Shown: piece after piece, positions 37,401-46,140 of the stretch
How the letters are laid out: each line of letters begins with the position of its first letter
Position numbering within the stretch: the first letter of the stretch is position 1
Assembly (NCBI GenBank): GCA_029975215.1
Contig: JARKPO010000040.1
Coordinates: forward strand, 1 to 49,770
Source of the DNA: Levilinea sp.
GTDB lineage: Bacteria > Chloroflexota > Anaerolineae > Anaerolineales > Anaerolineaceae
DNA: 49,770 nucleotides
Reading direction: 5' to 3'
The notes under the pieces: model-generated
Database searches by the model: none
Told to the model about the DNA's origin: nothing
What the model saw: only the letters and a program-made list of their open reading frames with translations
Translations under genes and position numbers: made by a program

Positions 37401-38505
37401 CTGGGCACCTTCATCACCATCACCTTTGCCGCCCGCTCAGGATACAGCGGAGTGTCACGAATTCGAAATATCATCATCTCGCGAACGACTGAGAAAACTC
37501 GAAAAAGAAATAGCAGCTTCCACGCATCGCCAAACGACACAGTTCAGTAACCGTATTGAGATTTCACTCATCCGGCAGCACTTGGGTGAAATGGAAGCAA
37601 GTAATCATGATCTTGAAGTCTGCTGTCGAGACTTAATTCCAGCAACGTCGCGTGAGATTTTAACTTTAAGGTCAATCCTTACCCGAACCAATTCCACAAA
37701 CTTTGAGAAAGAGCTGGGTGGACAAATTATTGTACCGGAAGTATTAAGCCGATTGTATGGGGATATGATAGCAGGGGAAATCACCTTTTCAGAATTCACT
37801 TCTATCCTGGCGCTAGCTCCTCATTCAAATAATTGGTCGGTAAAAACTTGCGAGATCCTTGTTCAGCTCGAAGATCCCAAAATCCGTTTCAGGTCCCTGG
37901 TTCAGTTGGTAACCAAAGATATCGCAAAGGCAGTTAATTGGATTGTCAAACTACTACAGGAGTCCAGGCTTTCTCTTGAAGATGCAGTAGAACTTCTCTA
38001 TGAAGAAAAACATGCTGCAATTGAGCAGCTTAGAAATAATAAGAGCGTTCCCATAGCGGAACAGCTATTGGATTTATTAAGCCGTTACAATCCATATTCA
38101 GGATTGCCAGTAGTACGGGCGGGTAGTTGGGTTCTTACCAACGCTGGTTGGGGCCGAATTGAGGAAATCCTGGATCCCCGCACCCGAATTTCAGTAGACA
38201 GTTTCCTGGAAGGGGAAGGAAAGTACATTCTGTCCGTTGCATTACATATCTACGAAAGTTACGATCTGACCGGCGAAAAAGCGCTTATCAATATGGCTGC
38301 AAACGAAATAACATTTCCACGAGCGAATCGAATATTCATCTGCCAGCATTGCCAGGAATTTGTGACCACCAAAGTAGAAATGTTCAAGAGTCACCTGATT
38401 GCGGCACATGGAAATGCCTTGCTATACCCGGGAGAACGGGGAAATATAGTTCAATTAACAAGCATTCAATTTAACATGAACCCGCAGCAAAATAAAAGGG
38501 ATTAG
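34477..38505 (+). CDS. 1342-residue protein, Druantia DruH-like candidate
   Basis: A very large protein of no domain I can name. Visible parts are a helical N-terminus (1-75), a low-complexity Pro/Ser/Thr linker (about 85-145), a helical domain (about 150-400), a long beta-rich middle (about 410-950) suggestive of repeated sandwich folds, a helical C-terminal third, and a final C2H2-type finger FICQHCQEF...FKSHLIAAH (about 1288-1312). Druantia type III consists of DruH, a large protein of unknown function, directly before the helicase DruE; here a 1659-residue DUF1998 helicase starts four bases later. The identification is by architecture, not sequence match. Confidence 0.7.
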   Translation: MNLIEFLRTAKIEDLGLPAQIIQKLRDQNLTEFQKIYASVQSYRAFGKCSIEGMTDEEMQVLNQKYIDLMVANGLMKPKNPPVPATTKTNSSSTKTARPAASGPRQMSESKQPGVEETARLVKRYVPDENPPASPSSPLANWENRLAPQLRKVELVGEIPISKEELDDISLHFSRLFYNHSTDEVLNFIGRNYPATFLVFMVGQGIFGYNNGDFWSAYEQVLRHSIDSVAFGRLFEKIIQRFERPQFRDLQERARRYVDPILAHGGIPVYCLKDFFSNIVLNCTIRPQLFALEGEELVEEVIKHTTYTANTDKPVLNFLEYGGPTAANLLDRARKMLLAWQQNQTLLSAADAGLPAHLTQYFAEWTRENAAFSLERGSRNRLKRPQLSLDPWGLGIFLDLPSQPVSAINMSDLYWKVEAGDYHEEIKARTQRKGDQLETREITLRLNEVAENIHVQFSQGSNVYEWKISGYSPDHLILAFDPMTGHIQNHILARETWLLYPQHLSLSVQAGEGRLLEILPDLPGEWSKLKLECWDLTQTTCIGLIQNDVVFREIYVRSQEKIEKPTFEKGNIVSTDLEENPVPLYSGAPPALRIPLGRSEDFLSELNRWQINLDSVGSADPEVSLQTTLADLSKADCAIVDNTALIHLASPTLLTARPAGAYQIAIKGPLGRDASLTLQILPECEVSGLKELYIPDRSSGPEPISFSIQTSLFAGVDSLNGADGIKIQTGKSGLHHILAPSEISSVGLLIRRETINHQFIRVPIYLRIKRLRWRMMGDHGLVENWQQKHSTLSLQELLQEESPLLIVDLPGNNEGTISLELNLLDIQGNILQHLKPADRSIKHAARFWRFDLSKVKHSMEMNDSPIFRLDLVGVKDAMVEAEFNLPVLVFTREIQIMQLQTEVYSSAEQHHLLVTWKEKKQLRSRALILWSLFRPWQPPIVENIPDSACGEYEFSISRSDHAEGMYRMQMVVVDPWAPSSPSPLPPAQDTAECHEFEISSSRERLRKLEKEIAASTHRQTTQFSNRIEISLIRQHLGEMEASNHDLEVCCRDLIPATSREILTLRSILTRTNSTNFEKELGGQIIVPEVLSRLYGDMIAGEITFSEFTSILALAPHSNNWSVKTCEILVQLEDPKIRFRSLVQLVTKDIAKAVNWIVKLLQESRLSLEDAVELLYEEKHAAIEQLRNNKSVPIAEQLLDLLSRYNPYSGLPVVRAGSWVLTNAGWGRIEEILDPRTRISVDSFLEGEGKYILSVALHIYESYDLTGEKALINMAANEITFPRANRIFICQHCQEFVTTKVEMFKSHLIAAHGNALLYPGERGNIVQLTSIQFNMNPQQNKRD

Positions 38506-38509
38506 TGAT

Positions 38510-41500
38510 ATGACATCTCATAAATCAATTCACCCGATTACAACCACCCAATTAACGCGGGGAAGTTATTTGCGCTATCTCAAGACAGCGTACCCTTTCC
38601 AGGATGACAATTTACGCCGGCAGTTCTGGCAAGCACTGGAACAACCCGATTTATTGGTAAAAGGTCCGCTTCTAGAGGCAACCCCAGAGTTTGCAAAGGG
38701 AGGCAGTATTCAACAACTGGTTGAACAAGGCGTTTTAGATGAAGGTTTTAGTAATTTATGTGGAAATGGTTTGCCCATTGATAGACCGCTCTATCTGCAT
38801 CAAGATCAGGCAATTCGAAAACTGTGTGGGGGAAACCGCAACCTGGTTGTTACGACAGGTACTGGGTCGGGTAAAACAGAAACTTTTTTGATCCCCATTC
38901 TTAACCGTCTATTACAAGAGGAGAAAAATGGAACACTTGGTCAGCCAGGCGTGAGAGCGTTATTACTATACCCTATGAATGCGCTGGCAAATGATCAGCT
39001 AAAACGTTTACGCAAGGTATTGGCAAACTTTCCGACGATCAAATTTGGTCGATATATTGGCGATACCGAACAAAAATATGAGAAGGCGCAAGAAAAATTT
39101 TACCGCCAGTTCCATGGGGAAACCCTGCTCAAAAACGAATTGATCTGCCGTGACCAGATGCAACAAACCCCACCCCATATTCTACTTACCAACTATGCCA
39201 TGCTGGAATATTTACTTCTTCGCCCGGCGGACAATGCCTTTTTTGATGGTTCTACCGCAAAACAATGGAAATTTATCGTTCTGGATGAAGCACATATTTA
39301 TAACGGGGCAATTGGGATCGAAATTGCCATGCTGCTAAGGCGTTTGAAAGATCGAGTTGTAAAAAGTGAACCTGGCAAGTTGCAGATGATTGCTACCAGT
39401 GCCACATTAGGGCGCGGTCCAAAAGACTTCCCCGCAGTTGTGGAATTTGCTTCTCATCTATTTGGTGAAAATTTTGAATGGGTGGAGGACAATCAGGATC
39501 GTCAAGATGTAGTCCAGGCAACACGGATTCAACGATCCGATAACAGTGAGCATCAGTATGAGGTTGATTCCAACCTGTTCCTCCAACTTCAAAGTGCTTT
39601 GAAAACTTCTCCTGAGACATTTGATCTTGAATCGATTGAGACGGTATGCAGGCAAAATCATCTTCCAAATCGAGTTATTGATGAGGCAAAACAAGCTGCA
39701 CAGAACGTCTCAGATGACCAAAAATTGTCTTGCTTCCTATATTTCTTACTCAAAGATAGCCTGGTACTTTATTTACTTCAAAAAAAGCTCTTATCATCTC
39801 CAACCTTGCTATCTGCGATTGCTTCTGAGATATTCCCTGACGATGAACTGGCCGGCGACAAGTTGGTAGCATTGGTTGACCTGGCGGTTCGGGCTCGTAG
39901 AGATGCAGAAAGCGCCCCTCTTCTCCCTGCACGCTATCATGTTTTTATCAGGGCACTTGAAGGTGCATTCGTTTGTTTGAATGAAAAAGGACATACCCCT
40001 GATCAACCCCGAATTTTTTTGAATCGACGGGAAAAATGTCCTCACTGTGGATCATTGGTTTGGGAATTACGTACTTGTTATCGTTGTGGCATGGGATATT
40101 TAACCGGTCAGGTTGAAAAAGTAGGATCACCTATTCACTTTTCTTCAAATGCTGCAGCGAATCAAGAATTTGGAAGCGAAACGTGTGGTTTTACTTTTAC
40201 GCAGCAGCTTGTCGCACTTGATGAGGATGAAGCGATTAGTGACGGCACATCATTGGATGATGCTCCTGATATCAACGAAGACCCCTGGACACTTTGCCTG
40301 TTATGTGGCGCAATTGAGCAAGGCACAGATGTTTCAACAGGTTGTAAATGTGGCCCAAGTACCCCAAAAGCGGTACTAAATCGTCTTCCAGATAAATTGG
40401 TCGAAGGCCAAACCCCATTTATTACAATAAAACAGTGTGTTTCTTGTGGAAGCCGCAATAACCAGGGGATCGTATTACCGTTCTTAACGGGTCAGGACGC
40501 TCCGGTAAGTGTGTTGGCGACATCTTTATATCAAAACCTACCTCCAGCAGATGACGAGGAAATGCAATTCCTGCCCGGACAAGGGCGTAAACTCTTGGTC
40601 TTTTCTGACAGCCGCCAGGATGCCGCTTTCTTCGCACCCTATTTAGAACGTACGTACCAACAAATTCTTCGCAGACGATTGATTTTGCAAACATTGGAAG
40701 AAGATCAAGAGGCAAAAGATGGAGATCTGCGCATGGAAGATATGGTAAGCCGGGTGAGAAAGCGCGCGGAACGGTGCGGATTGTTTCTGCCAACGGACAG
40801 CCGTGATAAACGCAACAGCACAGTTTATAAATGGCTCATGCAAGAATTTGTAGCTTTGGATCGAAGGATCAGCCTAGAGGGATTGGGGCTGATGCAATTC
40901 TGCTTGGTAAAACCCGAAGGGTGGCGTCCGCCGGCCCCATTACTATCCGATCCTTGGAATCTTATCCCCGAGGAGGCGTGGAATTTAATCGTTACCCTGT
41001 TTGACACACTTCGTGCGCAGGCATGTATCCGCTTCCCGGAAAACGTGGATCCAAGAGGTGAGGATTTTGCACCTCGGAATCAAATGTTTTTTATCTCAGA
41101 TCGTACTCCTGACTCAAAGAGCCATATTTTCTCATGGCTGCCTGCACGCGGAAATAATCGCCGATCAGACTTACTGCTAAAATTATTGGCTCAATGTGCG
41201 CCACATTTGGAACAAAATCAAATGGAACAGATAGCGGTACAAACATTGGAAGGCATCTGGAAAAACATCACGAAAGACCCTGCCTGGAAATACCACTTCT
41301 TATCTGAAACCCGTCCAGGTCAAGGTTTGGTGTACCAGGCAAATCATGAAATGTGGGAAATCGCACCGGTCGCATCAGATCAATTGGTCTATCAATGCTC
41401 GCGATGTAAAGGTCTAACCACACTCAACTTAAAAGGCATATGCCCTAACTATAAGTGTGATGGGGTATTAAAGCCTGTAGATTTCCAATCTGAAACCTGG

Positions 41501-43489
41501 CTCGAAAACCATTACCGCCGATTGTATCAAACCATAACCCCAATTCCGCTATCTGCAGAAGAACATACCGCCCAATGGTCCGCTGATTCGGCTTTGGAAA
41601 AGCAACAGAATTTTGTTAACGGTGAAATTAACATTTTAAGCTGCTCCACAACCTTTGAACTTGGTGTAGATGTGGGCGAATTGCAGGCAGTTCTTATGCG
41701 AAACATGCCTCCATCCACTGCTAATTATGTACAACGAGCAGGTCGCGCAGGTCGGCGAACAGATTCGGCAGCATTTGCCATGACATTCGCTCAACGCAGA
41801 TCACACGATTTATCTTATTTCTCCAGGCCAGACAAGATGGTGTCTGGTATGATCCGACCACCGATGATCAGCTTGGAAAATGACAAAATAATTCGGCGTC
41901 ACATCCATTCAGTCCTTTTTGCCAGTTTCTTCCGTTGGGCGAAAGAAAATTACGGTACCATTTATAAAACTGGGGGAAATTTCTTCTGTCAAAGCGCAGT
42001 GAATAAAAGCGGTGCTGCCTTACTGAGGGAATATATTCAAACCAATCCTGATGAAGTAAGAGAAGCCTTGAATCGCCTTTTGCCTGAATCCGTAATTGAA
42101 ATTTTCGATATTGATCATTGGGGTTGGATCAATAATTTGACCAGTATCGATGGTAGTAGTAACCCATTGCAGGAAGATCCAGTGATGGATAGAGCTGAAG
42201 CTGAAATAAATGGTGATCTGGAAGATATAGAAAAAGCGATCCAAGAAACGTTGAACAGTGATTCTCGTTTTAAATTCGCTCAGGCAGATCGATTGCGCCA
42301 AATGGAGGAAACCATCAGCAATCGAGATCTATTGGGCTACCTTGGATCACACAACATATTACCAAAGTATGGTTTTCCTACAGACGTGGTCGAACTGCGA
42401 ACCAACCATCTTCATATCCCAGAGGCAAAACAGATCGAACTGCAACGCGACCTTCGAATTGCGATCACTGAATTCGCTCCAGGTGCTGAGGTTGTTGCAG
42501 CAAAACGAGTGTGGGTAAGTGGTGGGCTTCACAAACCACCTTCAAAGCAGTGGCCCGTATATTCCTATTCGATTTGCTCAAAGTGCAATGGTATTTTTAC
42601 TACTTTGGGAAATGAAATTGATACTTGCCCTAGATGTGGCGAAAATCTAAAGGGTGCCAAGTCAAAACGGACTTTGAAGGAATTTATTGAACCGGAGTTC
42701 GGTTTTGTTGTGAAAAATCAAGAACCGCGGGCATCTGGGGAAAGTCGACCAATTCGCATCTATGGATCGAAAGTATATTTTGCGGAATATCGAATTCCTG
42801 GAAAAGGGGATTTGCCAACAAACGACCTTCAACAGGTCGAAAACTTACATGCTCCGAAAATCAAGATTAGTCAGAGATATTCCAGGTATGGATGGTTGAT
42901 CGTAATCAACGAAGGAAAGTCAAAGGAAGGCTTTCGGGTTTGCCGCTCTTGCGGTGCGGCCGAATCTGTTCCTCCGCCTTGGGAGAGAGTGAAGCAGAGT
43001 AAACCAGCTCCCCATACGAATCCCATTACAGGCCGTCAATGTAATGGCTTTCTGGAAACATATGCGTTAGGCCACAAATTTATGACAGATATATTGGAAC
43101 TTCGGTTTGAAGGAATGCTTGCTAATCAAGCTGATGAAAATACCTGGAGATCTGTTTTATATGCAATATTGGAAGGTGCCAGCGAATCACTGGGTATTCG
43201 ACGCGAAGATTTGGACGGAACTCTTTACTATAACCAGGGAAGTAATATTCCCTCTTTAATCCTTTATGATGATGTACCAGGCGGAGCTGGTCATGTGAAG
43301 CGCGTTTTGAATTATCTGCCAGATACGATACTGGCCGCTAGGGAAAGAGTAAGCCTTGATTGCTGCGGTCCTGAAACAAGTTGCACGGAGTGCTTAAGGA
43401 ACTATCGAAATCAACCATATCACGAAGAGCTGAAGCGAGGATTAGCTAAAGGTTTCCTGGATGAACTTATTCAATCTTTTGACCTGTAA
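38510..43489 (+). CDS. DUF1998 SF2 helicase, Druantia DruE-like
   Basis: A 1659-residue DNA helicase. Walker A is TGTGSGKT (116-123), then YPMNALANDQ, VLDEAHIYNG (DEAH) and SATLG. The second RecA half has SCSTTFELGVDVGEL and QRAGRAGRR. Between and after these lie several cysteine pairs resembling zinc ribbons (CPHC...CYRC, CLLC, CVSC, CSRC, CSKC...CPRC). The C-terminal DUF1998 domain has LYDDVPGGAGHVKRV and C..TSCTECLRNYRNQ. Helicases of this build occur in Druantia (DruE), DISARM-related and MrfA-type proteins. The coupled 1342-residue partner favours Druantia type III; DruE proteins are often longer. RNA unwinding or DNA repair is not excluded. Confidence 0.82.
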   Translation: MTSHKSIHPITTTQLTRGSYLRYLKTAYPFQDDNLRRQFWQALEQPDLLVKGPLLEATPEFAKGGSIQQLVEQGVLDEGFSNLCGNGLPIDRPLYLHQDQAIRKLCGGNRNLVVTTGTGSGKTETFLIPILNRLLQEEKNGTLGQPGVRALLLYPMNALANDQLKRLRKVLANFPTIKFGRYIGDTEQKYEKAQEKFYRQFHGETLLKNELICRDQMQQTPPHILLTNYAMLEYLLLRPADNAFFDGSTAKQWKFIVLDEAHIYNGAIGIEIAMLLRRLKDRVVKSEPGKLQMIATSATLGRGPKDFPAVVEFASHLFGENFEWVEDNQDRQDVVQATRIQRSDNSEHQYEVDSNLFLQLQSALKTSPETFDLESIETVCRQNHLPNRVIDEAKQAAQNVSDDQKLSCFLYFLLKDSLVLYLLQKKLLSSPTLLSAIASEIFPDDELAGDKLVALVDLAVRARRDAESAPLLPARYHVFIRALEGAFVCLNEKGHTPDQPRIFLNRREKCPHCGSLVWELRTCYRCGMGYLTGQVEKVGSPIHFSSNAAANQEFGSETCGFTFTQQLVALDEDEAISDGTSLDDAPDINEDPWTLCLLCGAIEQGTDVSTGCKCGPSTPKAVLNRLPDKLVEGQTPFITIKQCVSCGSRNNQGIVLPFLTGQDAPVSVLATSLYQNLPPADDEEMQFLPGQGRKLLVFSDSRQDAAFFAPYLERTYQQILRRRLILQTLEEDQEAKDGDLRMEDMVSRVRKRAERCGLFLPTDSRDKRNSTVYKWLMQEFVALDRRISLEGLGLMQFCLVKPEGWRPPAPLLSDPWNLIPEEAWNLIVTLFDTLRAQACIRFPENVDPRGEDFAPRNQMFFISDRTPDSKSHIFSWLPARGNNRRSDLLLKLLAQCAPHLEQNQMEQIAVQTLEGIWKNITKDPAWKYHFLSETRPGQGLVYQANHEMWEIAPVASDQLVYQCSRCKGLTTLNLKGICPNYKCDGVLKPVDFQSETWLENHYRRLYQTITPIPLSAEEHTAQWSADSALEKQQNFVNGEINILSCSTTFELGVDVGELQAVLMRNMPPSTANYVQRAGRAGRRTDSAAFAMTFAQRRSHDLSYFSRPDKMVSGMIRPPMISLENDKIIRRHIHSVLFASFFRWAKENYGTIYKTGGNFFCQSAVNKSGAALLREYIQTNPDEVREALNRLLPESVIEIFDIDHWGWINNLTSIDGSSNPLQEDPVMDRAEAEINGDLEDIEKAIQETLNSDSRFKFAQADRLRQMEETISNRDLLGYLGSHNILPKYGFPTDVVELRTNHLHIPEAKQIELQRDLRIAITEFAPGAEVVAAKRVWVSGGLHKPPSKQWPVYSYSICSKCNGIFTTLGNEIDTCPRCGENLKGAKSKRTLKEFIEPEFGFVVKNQEPRASGESRPIRIYGSKVYFAEYRIPGKGDLPTNDLQQVENLHAPKIKISQRYSRYGWLIVINEGKSKEGFRVCRSCGAAESVPPPWERVKQSKPAPHTNPITGRQCNGFLETYALGHKFMTDILELRFEGMLANQADENTWRSVLYAILEGASESLGIRREDLDGTLYYNQGSNIPSLILYDDVPGGAGHVKRVLNYLPDTILAARERVSLDCCGPETSCTECLRNYRNQPYHEELKRGLAKGFLDELIQSFDL

Positions 43490-43783
43490 AATTGATTGAT
43501 GAAAGGTTTTGTTTATGAAAAATAAAGAAAGAATTTCGGTAATTTTTTTATGGCTGAAAATTTCATCAACCCGATCATGATGAGTTTTGGTCTGCTCGAT
43601 GGTTATCGTGAACTTCTCGTTGAAAACTTGGGAAAAGCCGGCTTATCAGAGTAGGATATTGCCCAAGTCTGAATAGCATGGAAGTGGATCGTGGCCTTTT
43701 TCTATCTATCAACCGAAAATATCTTAGTGGTAAATCATCTTTCCGCAGTTTTGTACATACAGACAACAGACCGGGCATTTTTG
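43490..43783. other. Gap after the defence block
   Basis: 294 bases between convergent genes. A 34-codon frame (43550-43654, plus strand; MAENFINPIMMSFGLLDGYR...) is readable, but it lacks a ribosome binding site and may be a gene remnant. No terminator hairpin with a T-run was found for either neighbour. Confidence 0.4.
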
Positions 43784-44617
43784 TTATCGATAATTCTTCT
43801 CATATTCCCTAAAATTCTCCTTAAACCCTTCCAGCCAGGCTTCGATGAAAGACCGCTGTTCGAACAAAGGCAGCAAATCCTCTGCCAGGTCTGAGAGCTT
43901 CATTTCAGCAATCTTTTCGCCCAATAATTCCATTGCGAATTGAACCGTATAGGACTGGCGACCGTCTTTGGCCAGCTTTTCCTCCAGTGGTATGATCTTT
44001 TGCTGCATGAACCACAATAAATCATAAAAATCGCGGCCTTTGATCGCAGCTCCTTCGCCCTTCTGAAAATTGCGCTCCAGGCAGGCCAACATCTTCCCGG
44101 CCATCATCGTTTCCAGTGTAAAATGCGCAGCCACAAAACTCCGGCCAAAAAGCAACACCGGCGTCTGGCGCACAATAGAGATTTGCCTGTGCTGGCTGAC
44201 CTCCACTTTTAGATGCAGTGGTTCGTTGACATGCGAGGTCAATCCTAAAGCATAGAGAATGGGGAACTTCAAGGTAGTGCGCCGGACGCCCCACTCCCCA
44301 ATCTGCGTTTTGGCGGTCACATCGGCATACCCGATGTTGGAACGGTAGAATGTCAGCAGGTCGTTTTCGAGTTTACTCAAATCAATCCCATTGCTGTTAT
44401 CCAGGTCGATATCTTCAGAAAGCCGGTTAAGCCCGAAGATCACATGCAAACAGGTACCGCCATAAAAATTGAGCTTGCGGTATAGCGGGTGATTGTAGAG
44501 AAAATCGAGGGTATACGCCTGTAGAAATTCCTTGAGGATCACGCGTTTGGTTTCATTGGGCAGCAAAGGGTCTTTTTGTGACAGGACGTTTTGCATCAAC
44601 TGGATTAATGTCGCCAT
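43784..44617 (-). CDS. AbiEii-type nucleotidyltransferase toxin
   Basis: A 277-residue toxin of the type IV AbiE system (DUF1814, nucleotidyltransferase fold). The active-site pattern is GGTCLH (53-58) followed by RLSEDIDLD (Asp69, Asp71). AbiEii-like enzymes modify a cellular RNA or nucleotide target and arrest growth during phage infection; the target here is unknown. The gene overlaps the antitoxin gene by 13 bases in the usual antitoxin-first order. Confidence 0.88.
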   Translation of the reverse strand: MATLIQLMQNVLSQKDPLLPNETKRVILKEFLQAYTLDFLYNHPLYRKLNFYGGTCLHVIFGLNRLSEDIDLDNSNGIDLSKLENDLLTFYRSNIGYADVTAKTQIGEWGVRRTTLKFPILYALGLTSHVNEPLHLKVEVSQHRQISIVRQTPVLLFGRSFVAAHFTLETMMAGKMLACLERNFQKGEGAAIKGRDFYDLLWFMQQKIIPLEEKLAKDGRQSYTVQFAMELLGEKIAEMKLSDLAEDLLPLFEQRSFIEAWLEGFKENFREYEKNYR

Positions 44618-45261
44618 ACGGTTTTCCTCAGGTTTTTTAGAATCTGGTCCATCTTTTTACTTTTGCTGATCTCCACGAAGGTTGAAAATTCAACCTGGTC
44701 ACTTTTCGAGAAGTCTTCAAGGTTAAGACGCAGATCTTCTACAAGATCATAGCCGGCTAACCGCTTGCTGCCCTTCCATGGGCGTAAATAGAGAAAATCA
44801 AAAAGTGCCTTCGCCACCGTTGCCTGGGCTGTTGGAATGCCCATGTATTCGGAAAATATAAAACCCTGATAGACATCGGCTTTGATATTGCGGTAAGTAA
44901 AAGTTCCCAGTTTGTTTTCGAAAACACGGGTCTGTTTGAGCGTGACCGCAGTAACCGGATATGTTATTTCGGTGAGAAGGGCGTTGCGCTGTAAAATATA
45001 TTCCAGCGATATATAGGACTGGGGGATCAAAATCGTACTGACCATGGGTGCAAAATCAGCGTCGGCGCGATGCTGTTCGAAAAAGCGGCGTGTCATGTAA
45101 ACACCTTTTTTTAACTGAATGATTTGTCCGGCTTTCATCCAGCGGTACAGCGCGGTTTGAATCGTGCCGGCTGCAACGGATTCATCGCCAAGAAGCTGTT
45201 TTACCGCTTCAATGGTAAAGTATGGAAAAGATTCAAGTGAGGAAAGGTTTTCTGATTTCAT
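44605..45261 (-). CDS. AbiEi-type antitoxin
   Basis: A 218-residue partner of the toxin. An N-terminal winged helix (about 10-60: FTIEAVKQLLGDESVAAGTIQTALYRWMKAGQIIQLKKGVY) binds DNA. The C-terminal part with SYISLEYILQRNALL and the KALFDFLYLR stretch is typical of AbiEi proteins. AbiEi represses its own promoter by binding inverted repeats; the perfect 15-bp dyad at 45260-45298 lies at its start. No ribosome binding site precedes ATG 45261, so the message may be leaderless or initiate unusually. Confidence 0.85.
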   Translation of the reverse strand: MKSENLSSLESFPYFTIEAVKQLLGDESVAAGTIQTALYRWMKAGQIIQLKKGVYMTRRFFEQHRADADFAPMVSTILIPQSYISLEYILQRNALLTEITYPVTAVTLKQTRVFENKLGTFTYRNIKADVYQGFIFSEYMGIPTAQATVAKALFDFLYLRPWKGSKRLAGYDLVEDLRLNLEDFSKSDQVEFSTFVEISKSKKMDQILKNLRKTVWRH

Positions 45262-45298
45262 ATAGGATAATAGACGCTTTATATCTATTATCCTATAT
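45260..45298 (-). promoter_or_regulatory. AbiE operator (perfect inverted repeat)
   Basis: ATATAGGATAATAGA and TCTATTATCCTATAT, 15-base perfect arms with a 9-base spacer, reaching into the antitoxin start codon. TATAAA and TATTAT, possible -10 boxes, lie within it. Binding of the antitoxin here would block transcription. Confidence 0.8.
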
Positions 45299-45322
45299 AT
45301 AAGTTCAAATTACAAGGGGTTG

Positions 45323-45778
45323 TTACTCATTATTTGCTACTGGCCGGAACTGGCAACCAAACGAGGTTTGTTTCGCCAACATCGTCCAGGATAACCGTTC
45401 CATCACATCCCACCAGATGCCTGGAATTTCATACCACGTTGCTCCTGCCACCCCTGTAGGAATATCAGGATCTGGCGCTGTGACTTTATCCAGAAAACCG
45501 CCTGGATGAATCGCCACGTCCGTATAAACCACACTATAAATTGGTCCAAGAGTTGCCAGGGACAGTATCATTCCCCACCCACATTGCGAGGGTTTGATGG
45601 TTTTAGCTGCATCCAGGCGATCCTGGATGAACTCAACATAAGTTATACCGTCCGGTGCTCCAGTACCTGTCATAGGCTGGTTCGCTTTGTATCCAATAAA
45701 AATCAAGCTGGCGCAGACAAGAATTATTATCGTATTCCAGGCGATTTTCCAAATAAAGTGAAAGAATCCGGCGATCAT
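45323..45778 (-). CDS. Small membrane-anchored hypothetical protein
   Basis: 151 residues. One N-terminal membrane helix (about 5-30, FHFIWKIAWNTIIILVCASLIFIGY) precedes an extracytoplasmic-looking domain with two cysteines (CGWGMI, FGCQF). Family not recognised. It follows the ribbon-helix-helix gene with only two bases between, so the two are cotranscribed. Confidence 0.65.
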   Translation of the reverse strand: MIAGFFHFIWKIAWNTIIILVCASLIFIGYKANQPMTGTGAPDGITYVEFIQDRLDAAKTIKPSQCGWGMILSLATLGPIYSVVYTDVAIHPGGFLDKVTAPDPDIPTGVAGATWYEIPGIWWDVMERLSWTMLAKQTSFGCQFRPVANNE

Positions 45779-45780
45779 CT

Positions 45781-46008
45781 TTACTCCTTCTGAATTCCAG
45801 TTTTGTAGTTGTCTTCTGGCTTCCCACCTTCGCCAATCATTAAATTTCCAAATCTCAGTTCTTCCCGGTACATCCGGTCGATAGAAACCTCTACGACATC
45901 ACCTTCACTACGCCCCATAGTACCAGCCAGGTCTTTCAACTGGCGAACACACTCATAACTTAGTCGAAAAGAACGTACTGGTTTGGTGGGTGAGTTTTTC
46001 TTGGGCAT
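45781..46008 (-). CDS. Ribbon-helix-helix-like regulator
   Basis: 75 residues with the CopG/Arc-like layout: a basic N-terminus, the strand VRSFRLSYE, then helices CVRQLKDLAGTMGRSEGDVVEVSIDRMYREEL. AAGGAG upstream of ATG 46008 is the ribosome binding site. A perfect palindrome lies inside its promoter, so autorepression is likely. The tail is polar. Confidence 0.7.
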   Translation of the reverse strand: MPKKNSPTKPVRSFRLSYECVRQLKDLAGTMGRSEGDVVEVSIDRMYREELRFGNLMIGEGGKPEDNYKTGIQKE

Positions 46009-46037
46009 TTTTAAGCTCCTTAATCAAGATAGAATTT

Positions 46038-46066
46038 ATTGTAATACAATTGTATTACTTGATCAA
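46038..46066 (-). promoter_or_regulatory. Promoter with palindromic operator in the spacer
   Basis: Minus strand TTGATC (46066-46061), 17 bp, TACAAT (46043-46038). The perfect palindrome GTAATACAATTGTATTAC (46041-46058) fills the spacer. A second dyad ACCAATT/AATTGGT lies just upstream (46069-46086). Confidence 0.75.
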
Positions 46067-46140
46067 GAACCAATTTAAGAATTGGTGAGGAAAAACTGGC
46101 ATTCAATAATTAACTCACCCATCATCGGTTAAAATAGTTG

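Noticed and set aside
43550..43654. 34-codon gene after the helicase
   Set aside because: No ribosome binding site or family; could be a remnant, so only noted in the gap entry.
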